Origin: Thalassospira profundimaris | GTDB taxonomy: Bacteria > Pseudomonadota > Alphaproteobacteria > Rhodospirillales > Thalassospiraceae | Direction: 5' to 3' | Assembly (NCBI RefSeq): GCF_003326675.1 | Contig: NZ_JPWF01000001.1 | Span: 1 to 64,000 of the forward strand | DNA: 64,000 nucleotides | In this document: positions 17,097 through 26,122 of the stretch, piece by piece | How positions within the stretch are numbered: the stretch's first letter is position 1 | Layout: every line of letters starts with the position of its first letter | Made by a program: the position numbers and the translations under genes | Notes under the pieces: generated by a model | Databases searched by the model: none | What the model was told of the DNA's origin: nothing | What the model saw: only the letters and a program-made list of their open reading frames with translations

Positions 17097-17125
17097 GTGA
17101 TACAGGTTTTGTCCCGAACGGGCAA
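17097..17125 (-). promoter_or_regulatory. Candidate sigma-70 promoter of tRNA-Arg
   Basis: On the minus strand TTGCCC (17120-17125) and TATCAC (17097-17102) are separated by 17 bp. The predicted start lies about 40 bases before the mature tRNA 5' end. Position and spacing fit; the hexamers match the consensus only partly. Confidence 0.5.
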
Positions 17126-17201
17126 GGGTTTTTGAACCCCGTGCCGTTACAGTATTATCACCATGTCGGGTTAAGGTAACCTTGTGCCCGAAACAGCACA
17201 A

Positions 17202-18938
17202 TCAGCTTTCGACATCGCGCCGGTCATAGGGATCGCGCACGACCCAGGTGCCGTTCCATTCACGGTCCTGTTCGCGGCGTTGCAGACGTTCCATGCGATT
17301 CATCATCAGCTGGGCGGCAAAGTCGCTGTCATCAAGTTCCAGAACCGCCTCGTAAAGCGGTTTGGCCTGATCAAATGCGCCTTCGCGGTAATGGGTCATC
17401 GCGGTTTCGTATTTGGTGCGCCAGTCGCGACGTTCATCCGTAAGCTGCCCGCCCGGTGCAAGCACTTCGTATAGATAAACCACATGTTCGGTACCCAGAA
17501 GCACCACATGGTCAAGATCGCGCATCTCGATCTCGCCCGCCGCCATATTCGCCGTGACATGCGATGCCAGAATGCGCGTGCCATACACCCGGTTGGCTTT
17601 TTCCAGACGGTTGGCATAGTTCACACAATCGCCAACCACCGTATAGGCGCGCGATTTATCGGTTCCGATGGAGCCAACAACCACCTCGCCAGTCGCAATA
17701 CCGATACGGATATCAAGCCCGTGATCGCCGATCAGATCTGCATATTTGGTCTTGAGCGCGTTAAAGCGTGCCACCTGTTCCAAAGCCGCCTGACAGGCAT
17801 GGCGAGCATGGGCATTTTCCCCGCAAAACGGCGGCCCCCAGAAGCCAATCACCCGGTCACCGACAAAGTTGTCGATGATGCCGCTTTGATTGGCGATGGG
17901 TTCGGTCATCGCCGTCAGATAGTCATTAAGGAAATCGACAAGCTTTTCAGGCGGCGTATGTTCGGCCAACCAGTCAAAGCCGGTCAGGTTGACCACACTG
18001 ACGGTCATCACGCGCTTTTCGGAGTTTTCAAGCGCGGTTTCCTGATTGATCAGATTGTTGATGACCTTGGGATCAACATATTTGCCAAACCGTTCGCGCA
18101 TTCGAAACCGCACACGCAATTCACGCGACATGCGGTTAAAGGCATCGGCAAGACGGGCAAAGTCGCCCTTGCCCTTGAAATCAAGATTGGTATCAAGTTT
18201 GCCCGACTGAATATCGTTAAGGGCATTGGTGGTCTTGCGGACCGCCACCACCACCGCATGGGCCAGGTAATAGGCCAGCGAAACGCCGATAATCACAGCA
18301 CCGAGCATCATGATGAATTCGGCCTGGATCAGGAAATCCTCACTGCGCGAAACGCTTTCGACCGTATCGGCCGCATATTTCTCAAGCAGCAAAATCTCGT
18401 TGCGCAGATCAAGGACGATGGTGCGGTGAAGGCCGCGTACAATGTTTTCCTGACGCTGGGCATCGACAAGATCGCCATCCCCCACCCGGCCAAGCAACCG
18501 TTCCATACCCAGCGAGAACTGCGCGGACACATCGGCGAATTCGCGCATTCGAACATCAAGGTCAAGCAACACCCCGTTGCCAAAATGGCCCGATGCCTGC
18601 GCCCGGCCAAGGGCGGCAAAGGTAAAGGTCTTGCGGAAGGCCTGTTCGATCTGGGTCTGCTTGGCACCGATTTCGATTTCAATGCCGTTCAAAAGCGGGG
18701 CATTCGGGCCGTCATTTTCGACCACCCGCATATAGCGATCCAGAAGGGAAATCTGTTCAAGCTGACGGGCACGCACATCGGAAAGCGCATCCTTGACCGG
18801 CGTCACATAGCGCGACACCGCTTCAAGATCACCGTTAATGCCAAGGGACTGGATCACGGAAAAGCCGGTCGCGACAACAAGCCACACGACAAAAAAGGCC
18901 GCAACACCCAGGAACTTTGCCCGAATGGTCCTTAGCAT
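17202..18938 (-). CDS. Membrane class III cyclase-like protein with HAMP; active site altered
   Basis: Two membrane helices (about residues 8-30 and 210-232) flank a periplasmic region of about 180 residues. A HAMP linker (TTNALNDIQSGKLDTNL, DFARLADAFNRMS) leads into a class III nucleotide cyclase domain at about 300-480. The fold is clear from VGDRVIGFWG, IRIGIATGEVVVGSIG and YTVVGDCVNYANRLEKA, and a C-terminal TPR-like tail follows. Key positions differ from active adenylate cyclases: the metal Asp of the usual DIRGFT is Asn (VNLTGF), the Lys before the GD motif is Asn (DNFVGD), and the Asp before YTV is Ala. The second metal Asp and the Asn/Arg transition-state pair remain. It may be inactive, use another nucleotide, or work as a sensor. 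Confidence 0.85.
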   Translation of the reverse strand: MLRTIRAKFLGVAAFFVVWLVVATGFSVIQSLGINGDLEAVSRYVTPVKDALSDVRARQLEQISLLDRYMRVVENDGPNAPLLNGIEIEIGAKQTQIEQAFRKTFTFAALGRAQASGHFGNGVLLDLDVRMREFADVSAQFSLGMERLLGRVGDGDLVDAQRQENIVRGLHRTIVLDLRNEILLLEKYAADTVESVSRSEDFLIQAEFIMMLGAVIIGVSLAYYLAHAVVVAVRKTTNALNDIQSGKLDTNLDFKGKGDFARLADAFNRMSRELRVRFRMRERFGKYVDPKVINNLINQETALENSEKRVMTVSVVNLTGFDWLAEHTPPEKLVDFLNDYLTAMTEPIANQSGIIDNFVGDRVIGFWGPPFCGENAHARHACQAALEQVARFNALKTKYADLIGDHGLDIRIGIATGEVVVGSIGTDKSRAYTVVGDCVNYANRLEKANRVYGTRILASHVTANMAAGEIEMRDLDHVVLLGTEHVVYLYEVLAPGGQLTDERRDWRTKYETAMTHYREGAFDQAKPLYEAVLELDDSDFAAQLMMNRMERLQRREQDREWNGTWVVRDPYDRRDVES

Positions 18939-19069
18939 GGCGGTCCCGATCCTCCGAAATTCCGTTTACTGCTGGCATATCGGGGCTCCAACACGATTAG
19001 ACAACCCGTGAAAGGCCCCGCAACTGTTTAAAAATGCTACCTGATCACCGATCAGCGGTCAAAAAGCAA

Positions 19070-20050
19070 TCAAGATTGCGTACAGGAATAATTTTCCGCA
19101 CCACCCCCGCCCGCGATCCAGCGACCAATATCGGCAATCACCACCGGCCCGTTCAGATCACGCAACAACATATGATATCCCGCATCATAAAGGCAGCGGT
19201 GATAGAACACGATCCCGGCCTCTGCCAAATCACGATCAAGGGCCGTCACCGCATCGGGCGGAATGACCTGATCCTGTGCGCCGGACAGCAACAATGTCGG
19301 AACGCTGATATCCACCGCACGCTTGTGCGCCAGATCCATGATATCGGCGACCCCGGCAATCAGATCAACGCGCACGGACGACATCATATTGGGATCACGT
19401 GACAGCCGGCGCAGCATCTCGATATTATCCGACGGCCAGATATCAAGCCCCTTTCCGGTCAGGGGCAACCACGGAAAACTGTGCGACATGACGGCAAGCG
19501 AAGCCGTCTGATACCAGGGCATCATGTCGCGGTTCCACACCGCCGGGGCAACGAGGATCAAACCATCCATCAGATGCCCGCGGCTGGCGGCTGTAACAAT
19601 CGCCACCGCCCCGCCCATCGAATTACCCAAAAGATAAACCGGCTTGCCGGGATATCGGGCACGCAACAGTGTCAGAACATCAGATGCATCATTGACCATG
19701 GTGCTGATCCCGGCCCAGAACGGCCGCGACGGACTGCGCCCGAACCCGCGCTGATCAAAGGCATAAACCGCAATTCCGATGCGGTGATTCTTGCCCAGCC
19801 CATCCCCCAGTTCCATGAATGCATTGGCGTAATCCCCCATCCCGTGCAGGGCAAGAATCACCGCATCGGGATTTTCAACATCGCCCCAATGTTGCAACGG
19901 AAGCTCCGTTCCGTCAGCAGCGCGGAACATATCGGTTTCCAGCGATGTTTGCGCAATCGGCGGACCTGCGGGCCTGATCTTCGGCGCACAGGCAGAAAGC
20001 CCGGCCAGAAACGCAAAGACCGCAAAAAGGCGCATGAAAGATCGGATCAT
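19070..20050 (-). CDS. Lipoprotein alpha/beta hydrolase (lysophospholipase-like)
   Basis: This is a serine hydrolase of the alpha/beta fold, close to the monoacylglycerol lipase/lysophospholipase group. A signal peptide with lipobox LSAC (near residue 20) makes it an envelope lipoprotein. The oxyanion-side motif is LALHGMGDY, the nucleophile Ser is in GNSMGG, the acid Asp in LSGAQDQVIP and the His in DAGYHMLLRD. The length of about 326 residues is typical. The start is uncertain among in-frame ATGs at 20077, 20050 and 20035. Its likely substrates are lipid esters at the cell envelope. The gene ends close to the cyclase gene start but is separated from it by 131 bp. Confidence 0.85.
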   Translation of the reverse strand: MIRSFMRLFAVFAFLAGLSACAPKIRPAGPPIAQTSLETDMFRAADGTELPLQHWGDVENPDAVILALHGMGDYANAFMELGDGLGKNHRIGIAVYAFDQRGFGRSPSRPFWAGISTMVNDASDVLTLLRARYPGKPVYLLGNSMGGAVAIVTAASRGHLMDGLILVAPAVWNRDMMPWYQTASLAVMSHSFPWLPLTGKGLDIWPSDNIEMLRRLSRDPNMMSSVRVDLIAGVADIMDLAHKRAVDISVPTLLLSGAQDQVIPPDAVTALDRDLAEAGIVFYHRCLYDAGYHMLLRDLNGPVVIADIGRWIAGGGGAENYSCTQS

Positions 20051-20126
20051 GGAACGTGGCATCCAGATGCGGGGCATGGAAAACCCGGTTTTAACAATGG
20101 CATCAGCCAGTTAAGGCCAAAAAGAA

Positions 20127-20152
20127 AAACCCCGCAAGCAATTGCGGGGTTT
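20127..20152. terminator. Bidirectional-type terminator hairpin
   Basis: A perfect 11-bp stem AAACCCCGCAA with TTGCGGGGTTT encloses GCAA. A and T tracts flank both sides. It lies downstream of the ABC ATPase gene (minus strand) and upstream of the hydrolase gene, so it probably ends the ABC transcript. Confidence 0.85.
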
Positions 20153-20191
20153 CGTAACGTTCGGGCAAACAAGGAATGCGTCCTGATTTTA

Positions 20192-21154
20192 TCAGGCTGC
20201 CTCGCCTGCACGCAGCTTGTCATTATCGCGGGTCAGCATCAGGAAGATGTCTTCAAGATCGCCTTCCTCGGTCGACAAATCCTTGATCGCAAGGCCACTG
20301 CCCTGCACGGCCTGAAGGATTTCGGCCATCTGGGTGTTGCTTGGACGGTAATGCAGGGCAATCTGGTTTTCGGATTTAAGTTCGCCACCCCATTGTGCAA
20401 ACACATCGGGGACCGCGTTCAATTCGTTGTTCACGGTCAGAACCAGAGTCTTGTGATCAATCCGGCGCAGCAGGCTGCGCTTGTCTTCATGGGCAATCAC
20501 ATTGCCTTTGTTGATGATCGCGATTTCATCACAAAGTTCTTCGGCTTCTTCAAGGTAATGGGTGGTCAGAATGATCGTCACCCCGGCATCATTAAGCTTT
20601 TTGACATAGGCCCAAAGCTGCTGACGCAGTTCGATATCGACACCCGCGGTCGGTTCATCAAGAACCAGAACCGGCGGGGTATGAACCATTGCCTTGCCAA
20701 CCAGAAGACGGCGACGCATCCCGCCCGAAAGCGATCTGGCGTGCGAGTCTGCCTTGTCGGCAAGGCCAAGGGCGGCCAGAATCTCGTCCGTGCGGCGTTC
20801 GGGTTTGGGCACACCATAAAGGCCTGCCTGCAATTCCATCACCTGACGCGGGGTGAAAAATGCATCAAGATTCAGTTCCTGGGGCACAATCCCGATCGAG
20901 CAGCGCGCAGCACGCATCTGGGCTTCGATATCGTAACCCCAGATTTTTGCCGTCCCGCTGGTCTTGGTAACGAGACCCGCCAAGATATTGATAAAAGTAG
21001 ATTTTCCGGCACCATTCGGCCCCAGAAGGGCAAAAAACGAACCGCGCGGGATTTTCAGGGAAACATTATCAAGGGCCAGTTTTTCGCCATTTGACCCCTT
21101 ATAGATCTTTGTCAGCCCTTCGACTTCGATGGCATAGTCGGGCATTGCAGTCAT
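20192..21154 (-). CDS. ABC transporter ATP-binding protein (ABC-2/DrrA type)
   Basis: This is a cytoplasmic ATPase subunit of an ABC-2-type exporter, close to YadG and NodI. It has the Walker A motif GPNGAGKST (near residue 46), the Q loop GIVPQELNLD, the signature LSGGMRRRL, Walker B VLVLDEPTAG and the switch His in TTHYLEEAEELCD. A C-terminal extension of about 90 residues, typical of the DrrA/NodI branch, follows. The length is 320 residues. No permease gene lies next to it: the upstream neighbour is a divergent zinc protein. The partner must be encoded elsewhere, so the cargo is unknown. GGAG lies about 11 bases before the ATG. Confidence 0.92.
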   Translation of the reverse strand: MTAMPDYAIEVEGLTKIYKGSNGEKLALDNVSLKIPRGSFFALLGPNGAGKSTFINILAGLVTKTSGTAKIWGYDIEAQMRAARCSIGIVPQELNLDAFFTPRQVMELQAGLYGVPKPERRTDEILAALGLADKADSHARSLSGGMRRRLLVGKAMVHTPPVLVLDEPTAGVDIELRQQLWAYVKKLNDAGVTIILTTHYLEEAEELCDEIAIINKGNVIAHEDKRSLLRRIDHKTLVLTVNNELNAVPDVFAQWGGELKSENQIALHYRPSNTQMAEILQAVQGSGLAIKDLSTEEGDLEDIFLMLTRDNDKLRAGEAA

Positions 21155-21348
21155 AAGTCAGTGATCTCCACTCTTTTCCACGTCGCCGGTTTGCGCTAAG
21201 ACGATGGGGCGCCATGCGATGCGGAAGTATTGATTGAATATGCCCAATCGGTATCATTCCCGGGAAACCGGGGTCAATGCTGAGCTCAGCACGCGGCCAA
21301 TCCCGATGGTCACACAAGCCTGAAACAGGCAAACTTGGAACTGGATAT

Positions 21349-21528
21349 ATGAAGATCACCGAAGAAATCAAAGTCGGCACCCTCAATGTTGCTTGCGACG
21401 GCGGTAAAGGCCACCTTGGTCACCCGACTGTTTACCTCAATCTCGAGGACAAGGGCGAGGTGGTCTGCCCGTACTGCTCGAAAAAATACATCTTCGACAA
21501 ATCCCAGGCTGATCACGCAGCACATTGA
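21349..21528 (+). CDS. Zinc-finger protein of the NDUFS6/CHCC type
   Basis: This 59-residue protein matches the bacterial relatives of the complex I subunit NDUFS6. The zinc ligands are C-x8-H (ACDGGKGHLGHP) and C-P-Y-C near the C-terminus, with HPTVYLNL between. In alphaproteobacteria these small proteins are common and are thought to accompany complex I or act in zinc-dependent assembly. The ATG at 21349 has GGAACTGG upstream and gives the expected length; the open frame back to 21277 does not. It stands before trpB and is divergent from the ABC ATPase gene. Confidence 0.88.
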   Translation: MKITEEIKVGTLNVACDGGKGHLGHPTVYLNLEDKGEVVCPYCSKKYIFDKSQADHAAH

Positions 21529-21668
21529 TCTGCCCTGCTCGTAAACGAGTACAAGCATTGCGCGGGGGCCGACAGGCCCCTATCTGACGCAGGCTTTTGC
21601 GGATCATACTCTGTCACCTGCCTAATGCTGTCGTGATCCCATCACGGCCAAATCCACGGGGAACTTCC

Positions 21669-22892
21669 ATGACGTCTTCATCGCCCACGCTCAACAGCTA
21701 CCGCGCTTTGCCGGACCCGGAGGGACATTTCGGCAATTTCGGTGGTCGCTTTGTCGCCGAAACCCTGATGCCGCTGATCCTTGAGCTGGAGCAGGCATAT
21801 AAAGACGCCAAAAGCGACCCCGCCTTCAAAAAGGAGATGGATTACTATCTCCGTCACTATGTTGGCCGTGCGAACCCGCTTTATTTTGCCGAACGCCTGA
21901 CCGAGGAACTCGGCGGTGCAAAGATCTATTTCAAGCGTGAAGACCTGAATCATACCGGCGCGCACAAGATCAATAACTGCATCGGCCAGATCCTGTTGGC
22001 CAAGCGCATGGGCAAAACCCGTATCATCGCCGAAACCGGCGCCGGTCAGCACGGCGTTGCCACCGCAACGGTTTGTGCGCGTTTTGGTCTGCCCTGCACG
22101 GTCTATATGGGTTCAAAGGATATCGAGCGTCAGTCACCGAACGTCTTCCGCATGCGTTTGCTGGGTGCCGAAGTCAAACCTGTTGTTTCGGGTTCCTGTT
22201 CGCTGAAAGACGCGATGAACGAAGCCCTGCGCGACTGGGTCACCAATGTTGAGGATACCTTCTACATCATTGGCACGGCTGCTGGTCCGCACCCCTACCC
22301 GGAACTGGTACGTGATTTCCAGTCGGTAATTGGCAACGAAGCCAAAGAACAAATCCTTGAAGCCGAAGGCCGCCTGCCCGATCAGGTGCTTGCGGCCGTC
22401 GGTGGCGGATCGAACGCCATCGGCCTGTTCCATCCTTTCCTTGATGACAAGGATGTCGAGGTTGTCGGCGTAGAAGCCGCCGGTCACGGCATTCATACCG
22501 GCAAACACGCTGCCAGCCTGTCGGCGGGCAAGCCGGGCGTTCTGCATGGCAACCGCACCTATCTTTTGATGGATGACGATGGCCAGATCAAAGAAGCCGA
22601 CTCGATTTCGGCGGGCCTTGATTATCCGGGCATCGGGCCGGAACATAGCTGGCTCAAGGATATCGGGCGTGCCCGTTATGAACCGATTGGCGACAAAGAG
22701 GCGCTTGAAGCCTTTAAACTTTGTTCCGAACTTGAAGGCATCATTCCGGCACTGGAATGCAGCCACGCCATCGCCCAGGTGATGAAAGAAGCACCGAAAA
22801 TGGGCAAGGACAAAATCATCCTCATGTGTCTGAGTGGCCGGGGTGACAAGGACATCTTTACCGTGGCCGAAGCACTGGGAGTAGAATTGTGA
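21669..22892 (+). CDS. trpB: Tryptophan synthase beta chain
   Basis: TrpB condenses indole with serine to form tryptophan, using pyridoxal phosphate. The PLP Lys is in [13 protein letters not shown] (near residue 97), and the phosphate loop is [20 protein letters not shown] and the C-terminal CLSGRGDKD are also standard. The length of 407 residues is normal. The ATG at 21669 has GGGGAA about 7 bases upstream; an in-frame ATG at 21597 lacks a site. It overlaps trpA by 4 bp and forms trpB-trpA-accD-folC, a gene order widespread in alphaproteobacteria. The other trp genes are not in the window. Confidence 0.98.
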   Translation: MTSSSPTLNSYRALPDPEGHFGNFGGRFVAETLMPLILELEQAYKDAKSDPAFKKEMDYYLRHYVGRANPLYFAERLTEELGGAKIYFKREDLNHTGAHKINNCIGQILLAKRMGKTRIIAETGAGQHGVATATVCARFGLPCTVYMGSKDIERQSPNVFRMRLLGAEVKPVVSGSCSLKDAMNEALRDWVTNVEDTFYIIGTAAGPHPYPELVRDFQSVIGNEAKEQILEAEGRLPDQVLAAVGGGSNAIGLFHPFLDDKDVEVVGVEAAGHGIHTGKHAASLSAGKPGVLHGNRTYLLMDDDGQIKEADSISAGLDYPGIGPEHSWLKDIGRARYEPIGDKEALEAFKLCSELEGIIPALECSHAIAQVMKEAPKMGKDKIILMCLSGRGDKDIFTVAEALGVEL

Positions 22893-23737
22893 GCGACGCT
22901 ATCATTGGCGGCCAGGACCGCATCGCCAAACGTTTTGCCAAACTGAAGGAAGAAGGCCGTGCCGGTCTTGTAACCTTTATCACCGCTGGCGACCCGGACC
23001 CGGAAGCTTCGTTCGAGATCCTCAAAGCCCTGCCCGAAGCAGGTGCCGATATCATCGAACTGGGCATGCCGTTCACCGATCCGATGGCCGATGGCCCCGC
23101 GATTCAGGAGGCATCCAACCGTGCGCTTGCCGCCGGTATGCATATGCGCAAGACCCTGTCGCTGGTCCGCGGTTTCCGCGATCAGGACCATGAAACGCCG
23201 ATCATTCTGATGGGCTACTACAACCCGATCTATATTTATGGGGTTGCGGAATTCCTTGAAGATGCGCGCAATGCCGGGGTTGATGGCCTGATCGTGGTCG
23301 ACCTTCCGCCGGAAGAAGACGCCGAATTGTGCGTTCCGACGGTCGAAAAAGGTCTTTCCTTCATCCGTCTGACCACGCCGACCTCGGATGACAAGCGTCT
23401 TCCGAAACTTGTTCAGAATACATCGGGCTTTGTTTATTATGTGTCGGTTGCCGGGGTTACCGGTGCCGGTTCGGCAAGCAATGACCAGATTATCGAAGCG
23501 ATGGCACGCCTGCGCCGTCATACCGATCTTCCTATTGCTGTCGGCTTTGGCATCAAAACCGCCGAACAGGCCGCCGACGTTGCCAAACAGGCCGATGCAG
23601 CCGTGGTCGGATCGGCAATCGTATCAAAAATTGCCGAAAGTCTTGACGAAAACGGCAAGGCCACCGATAAGACCGCCTCTATGGTTACCGGCCTTGTGCG
23701 CGAACTTGCAAACGGGGTCAGAAACGCGCGCAAATGA
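22889..23737 (+). CDS. trpA: Tryptophan synthase alpha chain
   Basis: TrpA cleaves indole-3-glycerol phosphate to indole and glyceraldehyde 3-phosphate and passes indole to TrpB through a tunnel. It is a TIM barrel of 282 residues with the catalytic Glu in [18 protein letters not shown] and the Asp in [12 protein letters not shown]. The phosphate site GFGIKTAEQ and VVGSAIV are present. It starts with GTG, which overlaps the trpB stop codon region by 4 bp, so the two subunits are translationally coupled. accD follows after 55 bp. Confidence 0.98.
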   Translation: MSDAIIGGQDRIAKRFAKLKEEGRAGLVTFITAGDPDPEASFEILKALPEAGADIIELGMPFTDPMADGPAIQEASNRALAAGMHMRKTLSLVRGFRDQDHETPIILMGYYNPIYIYGVAEFLEDARNAGVDGLIVVDLPPEEDAELCVPTVEKGLSFIRLTTPTSDDKRLPKLVQNTSGFVYYVSVAGVTGAGSASNDQIIEAMARLRRHTDLPIAVGFGIKTAEQAADVAKQADAAVVGSAIVSKIAESLDENGKATDKTASMVTGLVRELANGVRNARK

Positions 23738-23792
23738 TGTGCGGCGTTTGTAATAGAACCGATATAGACAGAACCAAGGATCAGTATCCGAT

Positions 23793-24719
23793 ATGTCGTG
23801 GCTGACTGAATTCGTCCGTCCAAAGATTCAGAAACTCGTTCGCCGTCCTGATGTGCCAGAGAACCTTTGGCACAAATGCAAATCGTGCGAACAGATGATC
23901 TTTCACCGTGATCTGGCAAAGAACAATCATGTTTGCCAGCATTGCGGACATCACATGCGGATTTCCGCCAAGGAACGTCTTGAGCTTCTGTTTGATGGCG
24001 GGAACTACCAGACCATCGAACTGCCGAATGTTCCGGTTGATCCGCTGAAATTCCGCGATCAGAAGAAATACACCGACCGCCTCAAAGCAGCACAGGCCAA
24101 GGCAACCTACAAGGATGCACTGGCCGTTGCCCATGGCGAGGTTGGCGGTCATCCGACCGTGATTGCCGTTTTCGACTTCTCCTTCATGGGCGGCTCGATG
24201 GGCATTGCCGTTGGCGAAGGCATTGTTGCCGCCGCCGAACTGGCAACCGTTCAGGATGCTGCACTGATCATCGTTCCAGCATCTGGCGGTGCGCGTATGC
24301 AGGAAGGCATTCTCAGCCTGATGCAGATGGCACGTACCACGGCCGCGATCGAGAAGGTCAAGGAAAAGGGCCTGCCCTATTTCGTGCTTCTGACCGATCC
24401 GACCACTGGTGGTGTTTCCGCATCCTTTGCCATGCTCGGTGATATCCAGGTTGCAGAACCGGGTGCACAGATCGGCTTTGCCGGTCGTCGCGTGATCGAA
24501 AGCACCATCCGCGAAAAACTGCCCGATGATTTCCAGACTGCCGAATATCTTCTGGAACACGGCATGGTCGATATGGTTGTGCCACGTAACGAACTGAACG
24601 CGACCTTTGGCCGTCTGATTGACATGATCCGCCGCACCAAACCGGGTGCTGCCATCGTGCCGATCAAGGATGCCAAAACCAAGGCTTCCAAGTCCAAAGA
24701 CCTGAGTGCGGACAAATAA
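23793..24719 (+). CDS. accD: Acetyl-CoA carboxylase carboxyltransferase subunit beta
   Basis: AccD is the beta half of the carboxyltransferase that makes malonyl-CoA for fatty acid synthesis. The N-terminal zinc ribbon is complete: CKSC near residue 29 and CQHC near residue 48. The crotonase-like core follows, with GGSMGIAVGEGI and the oxyanion-type segment ASGGARMQEG, DPTTGGVSASFAM and GFAGRRVIE. The length of 308 residues is standard. It lies in the trpBA-accD-folC operon; the folC start overlaps its last 14 bases if the GTG at 24706 is used. Confidence 0.98.
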   Translation: MSWLTEFVRPKIQKLVRRPDVPENLWHKCKSCEQMIFHRDLAKNNHVCQHCGHHMRISAKERLELLFDGGNYQTIELPNVPVDPLKFRDQKKYTDRLKAAQAKATYKDALAVAHGEVGGHPTVIAVFDFSFMGGSMGIAVGEGIVAAAELATVQDAALIIVPASGGARMQEGILSLMQMARTTAAIEKVKEKGLPYFVLLTDPTTGGVSASFAMLGDIQVAEPGAQIGFAGRRVIESTIREKLPDDFQTAEYLLEHGMVDMVVPRNELNATFGRLIDMIRRTKPGAAIVPIKDAKTKASKSKDLSADK

Positions 24720-26010
24720 CTTGGCCCGAAGCGACGCAATTCTTGCTCGCCTTGGCAAGCTGCACCCGAAAGTCATCGATCTTTCGCTAGGGCGGATTAC
24801 CCGGCTTTTGCAAAAGCTCGGTAATCCGCACCTTTCCTTGCCCCCCGTCATTCATCTGGCAGGTACCAACGGCAAGGGATCGACACAAGCCTATCTGCGC
24901 GCCATCTATGAGGCCGCCGGACTTACGGTCCATTGTTCGACTTCGCCGCATCTTGTGCGTTTTCATGAACGCATCACCCTTGCCGGTGACATGATTTCCG
25001 AAGATGTCCTGTGCGACCTTCTTGAAGAAGTCGAAACAGTTAATAACGGCGAATCCATTACATTCTTTGAAATCACACAGGCCGCCGCATTCCTTGCATT
25101 TGCGCGCACCCCTGCCGATGTTCTGGTGCTTGAAACCGGACTTGGCGGACGGGTGGATGCATCCAATGTGATTGACAGGCCTGCGGCCACCGTGATCACC
25201 CCGATTTCACTCGATCATCAGGGTTTCCTTGGCGATACGATTGCCAAGATCGCCTTTGAAAAGGCCGGGATCATGAAACCCGGCGTAATCAGTGTTCTGG
25301 CTCCGCAGATGCTGGAAGCCTTCAACACGCTGGTGACCCACGCCAACAGCATCCATGCCCCGATCTTCTGCGATTTCGCGATTACCGATGAACGCAAAGA
25401 CGGCTTTGGCCTGCGGATCGAAGACGATCACATCAACCTTCCTTTGCCCGCCCTTCCGGGCCGTCATCAGTTTGTGAATGCCGCAACCGCGATTGCCGTG
25501 GTCCGCAAGGCCGGAATTCCCGGCTGTGACGGCATGAACACGGATATTCTGGCCACAGGCCTTAAAACCGCCAAATGGCCTGCACGGCTGCAAAAACTGA
25601 CCTCAGGGCCGCTTTTTGATGCCCTACCCGATGGCTGCGAGCTTATTCTGGATGGCGGACATAATATTGCCGCCGCCGGGGTTATTTCCGACTGGTTATC
25701 ACGTCAGGAAGCTGGCGATACCGTGGTCATGATGGGAATGCTCGATAACCGCGATGCAACGGCATTCCTCGAACCGCTTGCCGATCAGATCACCGCACTT
25801 GCCGGTGTACCGATCCCCGGCGAACATCAGGCGCATCTGCCCGCAACCCTGCGTGATGCGGCAGCTGCCTGTGGCATCAAATCGGCTTTTGCCTGCGATG
25901 ATTTTGATCAGGCGATGACGGCCCTGCTATCTGCCTGTCCGAACCCGAAACGCGTTTTGATCCTTGGGTCACTGTATCTGGCTGGTTTGATTCTGGAACG
26001 TCACGACTGA
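24706..26010 (+). CDS. folC: Folylpolyglutamate/dihydrofolate synthase
   Basis: FolC joins dihydropteroate with glutamate and adds further glutamates to folates, using ATP. The ATP loop is HLAGTNGKGST near residue 50. The omega-loop and Mg-site segments ETGLGGRVDASN and SLDHQGFLGDT and the C-terminal LILDGGHN are all visible. The length of 434 residues is normal. The start is uncertain: GTG at 24706 overlaps accD, and TTG at 24721 lies directly after the accD stop; neither has a clear ribosome site. Coupling to accD translation would explain this. Confidence 0.95.
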   Translation: MRTNNLARSDAILARLGKLHPKVIDLSLGRITRLLQKLGNPHLSLPPVIHLAGTNGKGSTQAYLRAIYEAAGLTVHCSTSPHLVRFHERITLAGDMISEDVLCDLLEEVETVNNGESITFFEITQAAAFLAFARTPADVLVLETGLGGRVDASNVIDRPAATVITPISLDHQGFLGDTIAKIAFEKAGIMKPGVISVLAPQMLEAFNTLVTHANSIHAPIFCDFAITDERKDGFGLRIEDDHINLPLPALPGRHQFVNAATAIAVVRKAGIPGCDGMNTDILATGLKTAKWPARLQKLTSGPLFDALPDGCELILDGGHNIAAAGVISDWLSRQEAGDTVVMMGMLDNRDATAFLEPLADQITALAGVPIPGEHQAHLPATLRDAAAACGIKSAFACDDFDQAMTALLSACPNPKRVLILGSLYLAGLILERHD

Positions 26011-26122
26011 TTGGTCTTGACCACCTCCAGCACCCATGATTGCATCCTTTCTTGCGTTTTCCCGGTCAAATATCTATACCACCGTATAGATATTTCTCCA
26101 TCCCAAGAAGAGGACTTGTCGA

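Noticed and set aside
17484-18935. 483-codon open frame antisense to the cyclase gene
   Set aside because: The cyclase, HAMP and membrane features on the minus strand are clear; the plus-strand protein has no pattern.
19481-21094. 537-codon open frame antisense to the hydrolase and ABC ATPase genes
   Set aside because: It spans two certain genes and the terminator between them on the other strand, and it has no recognisable domain.
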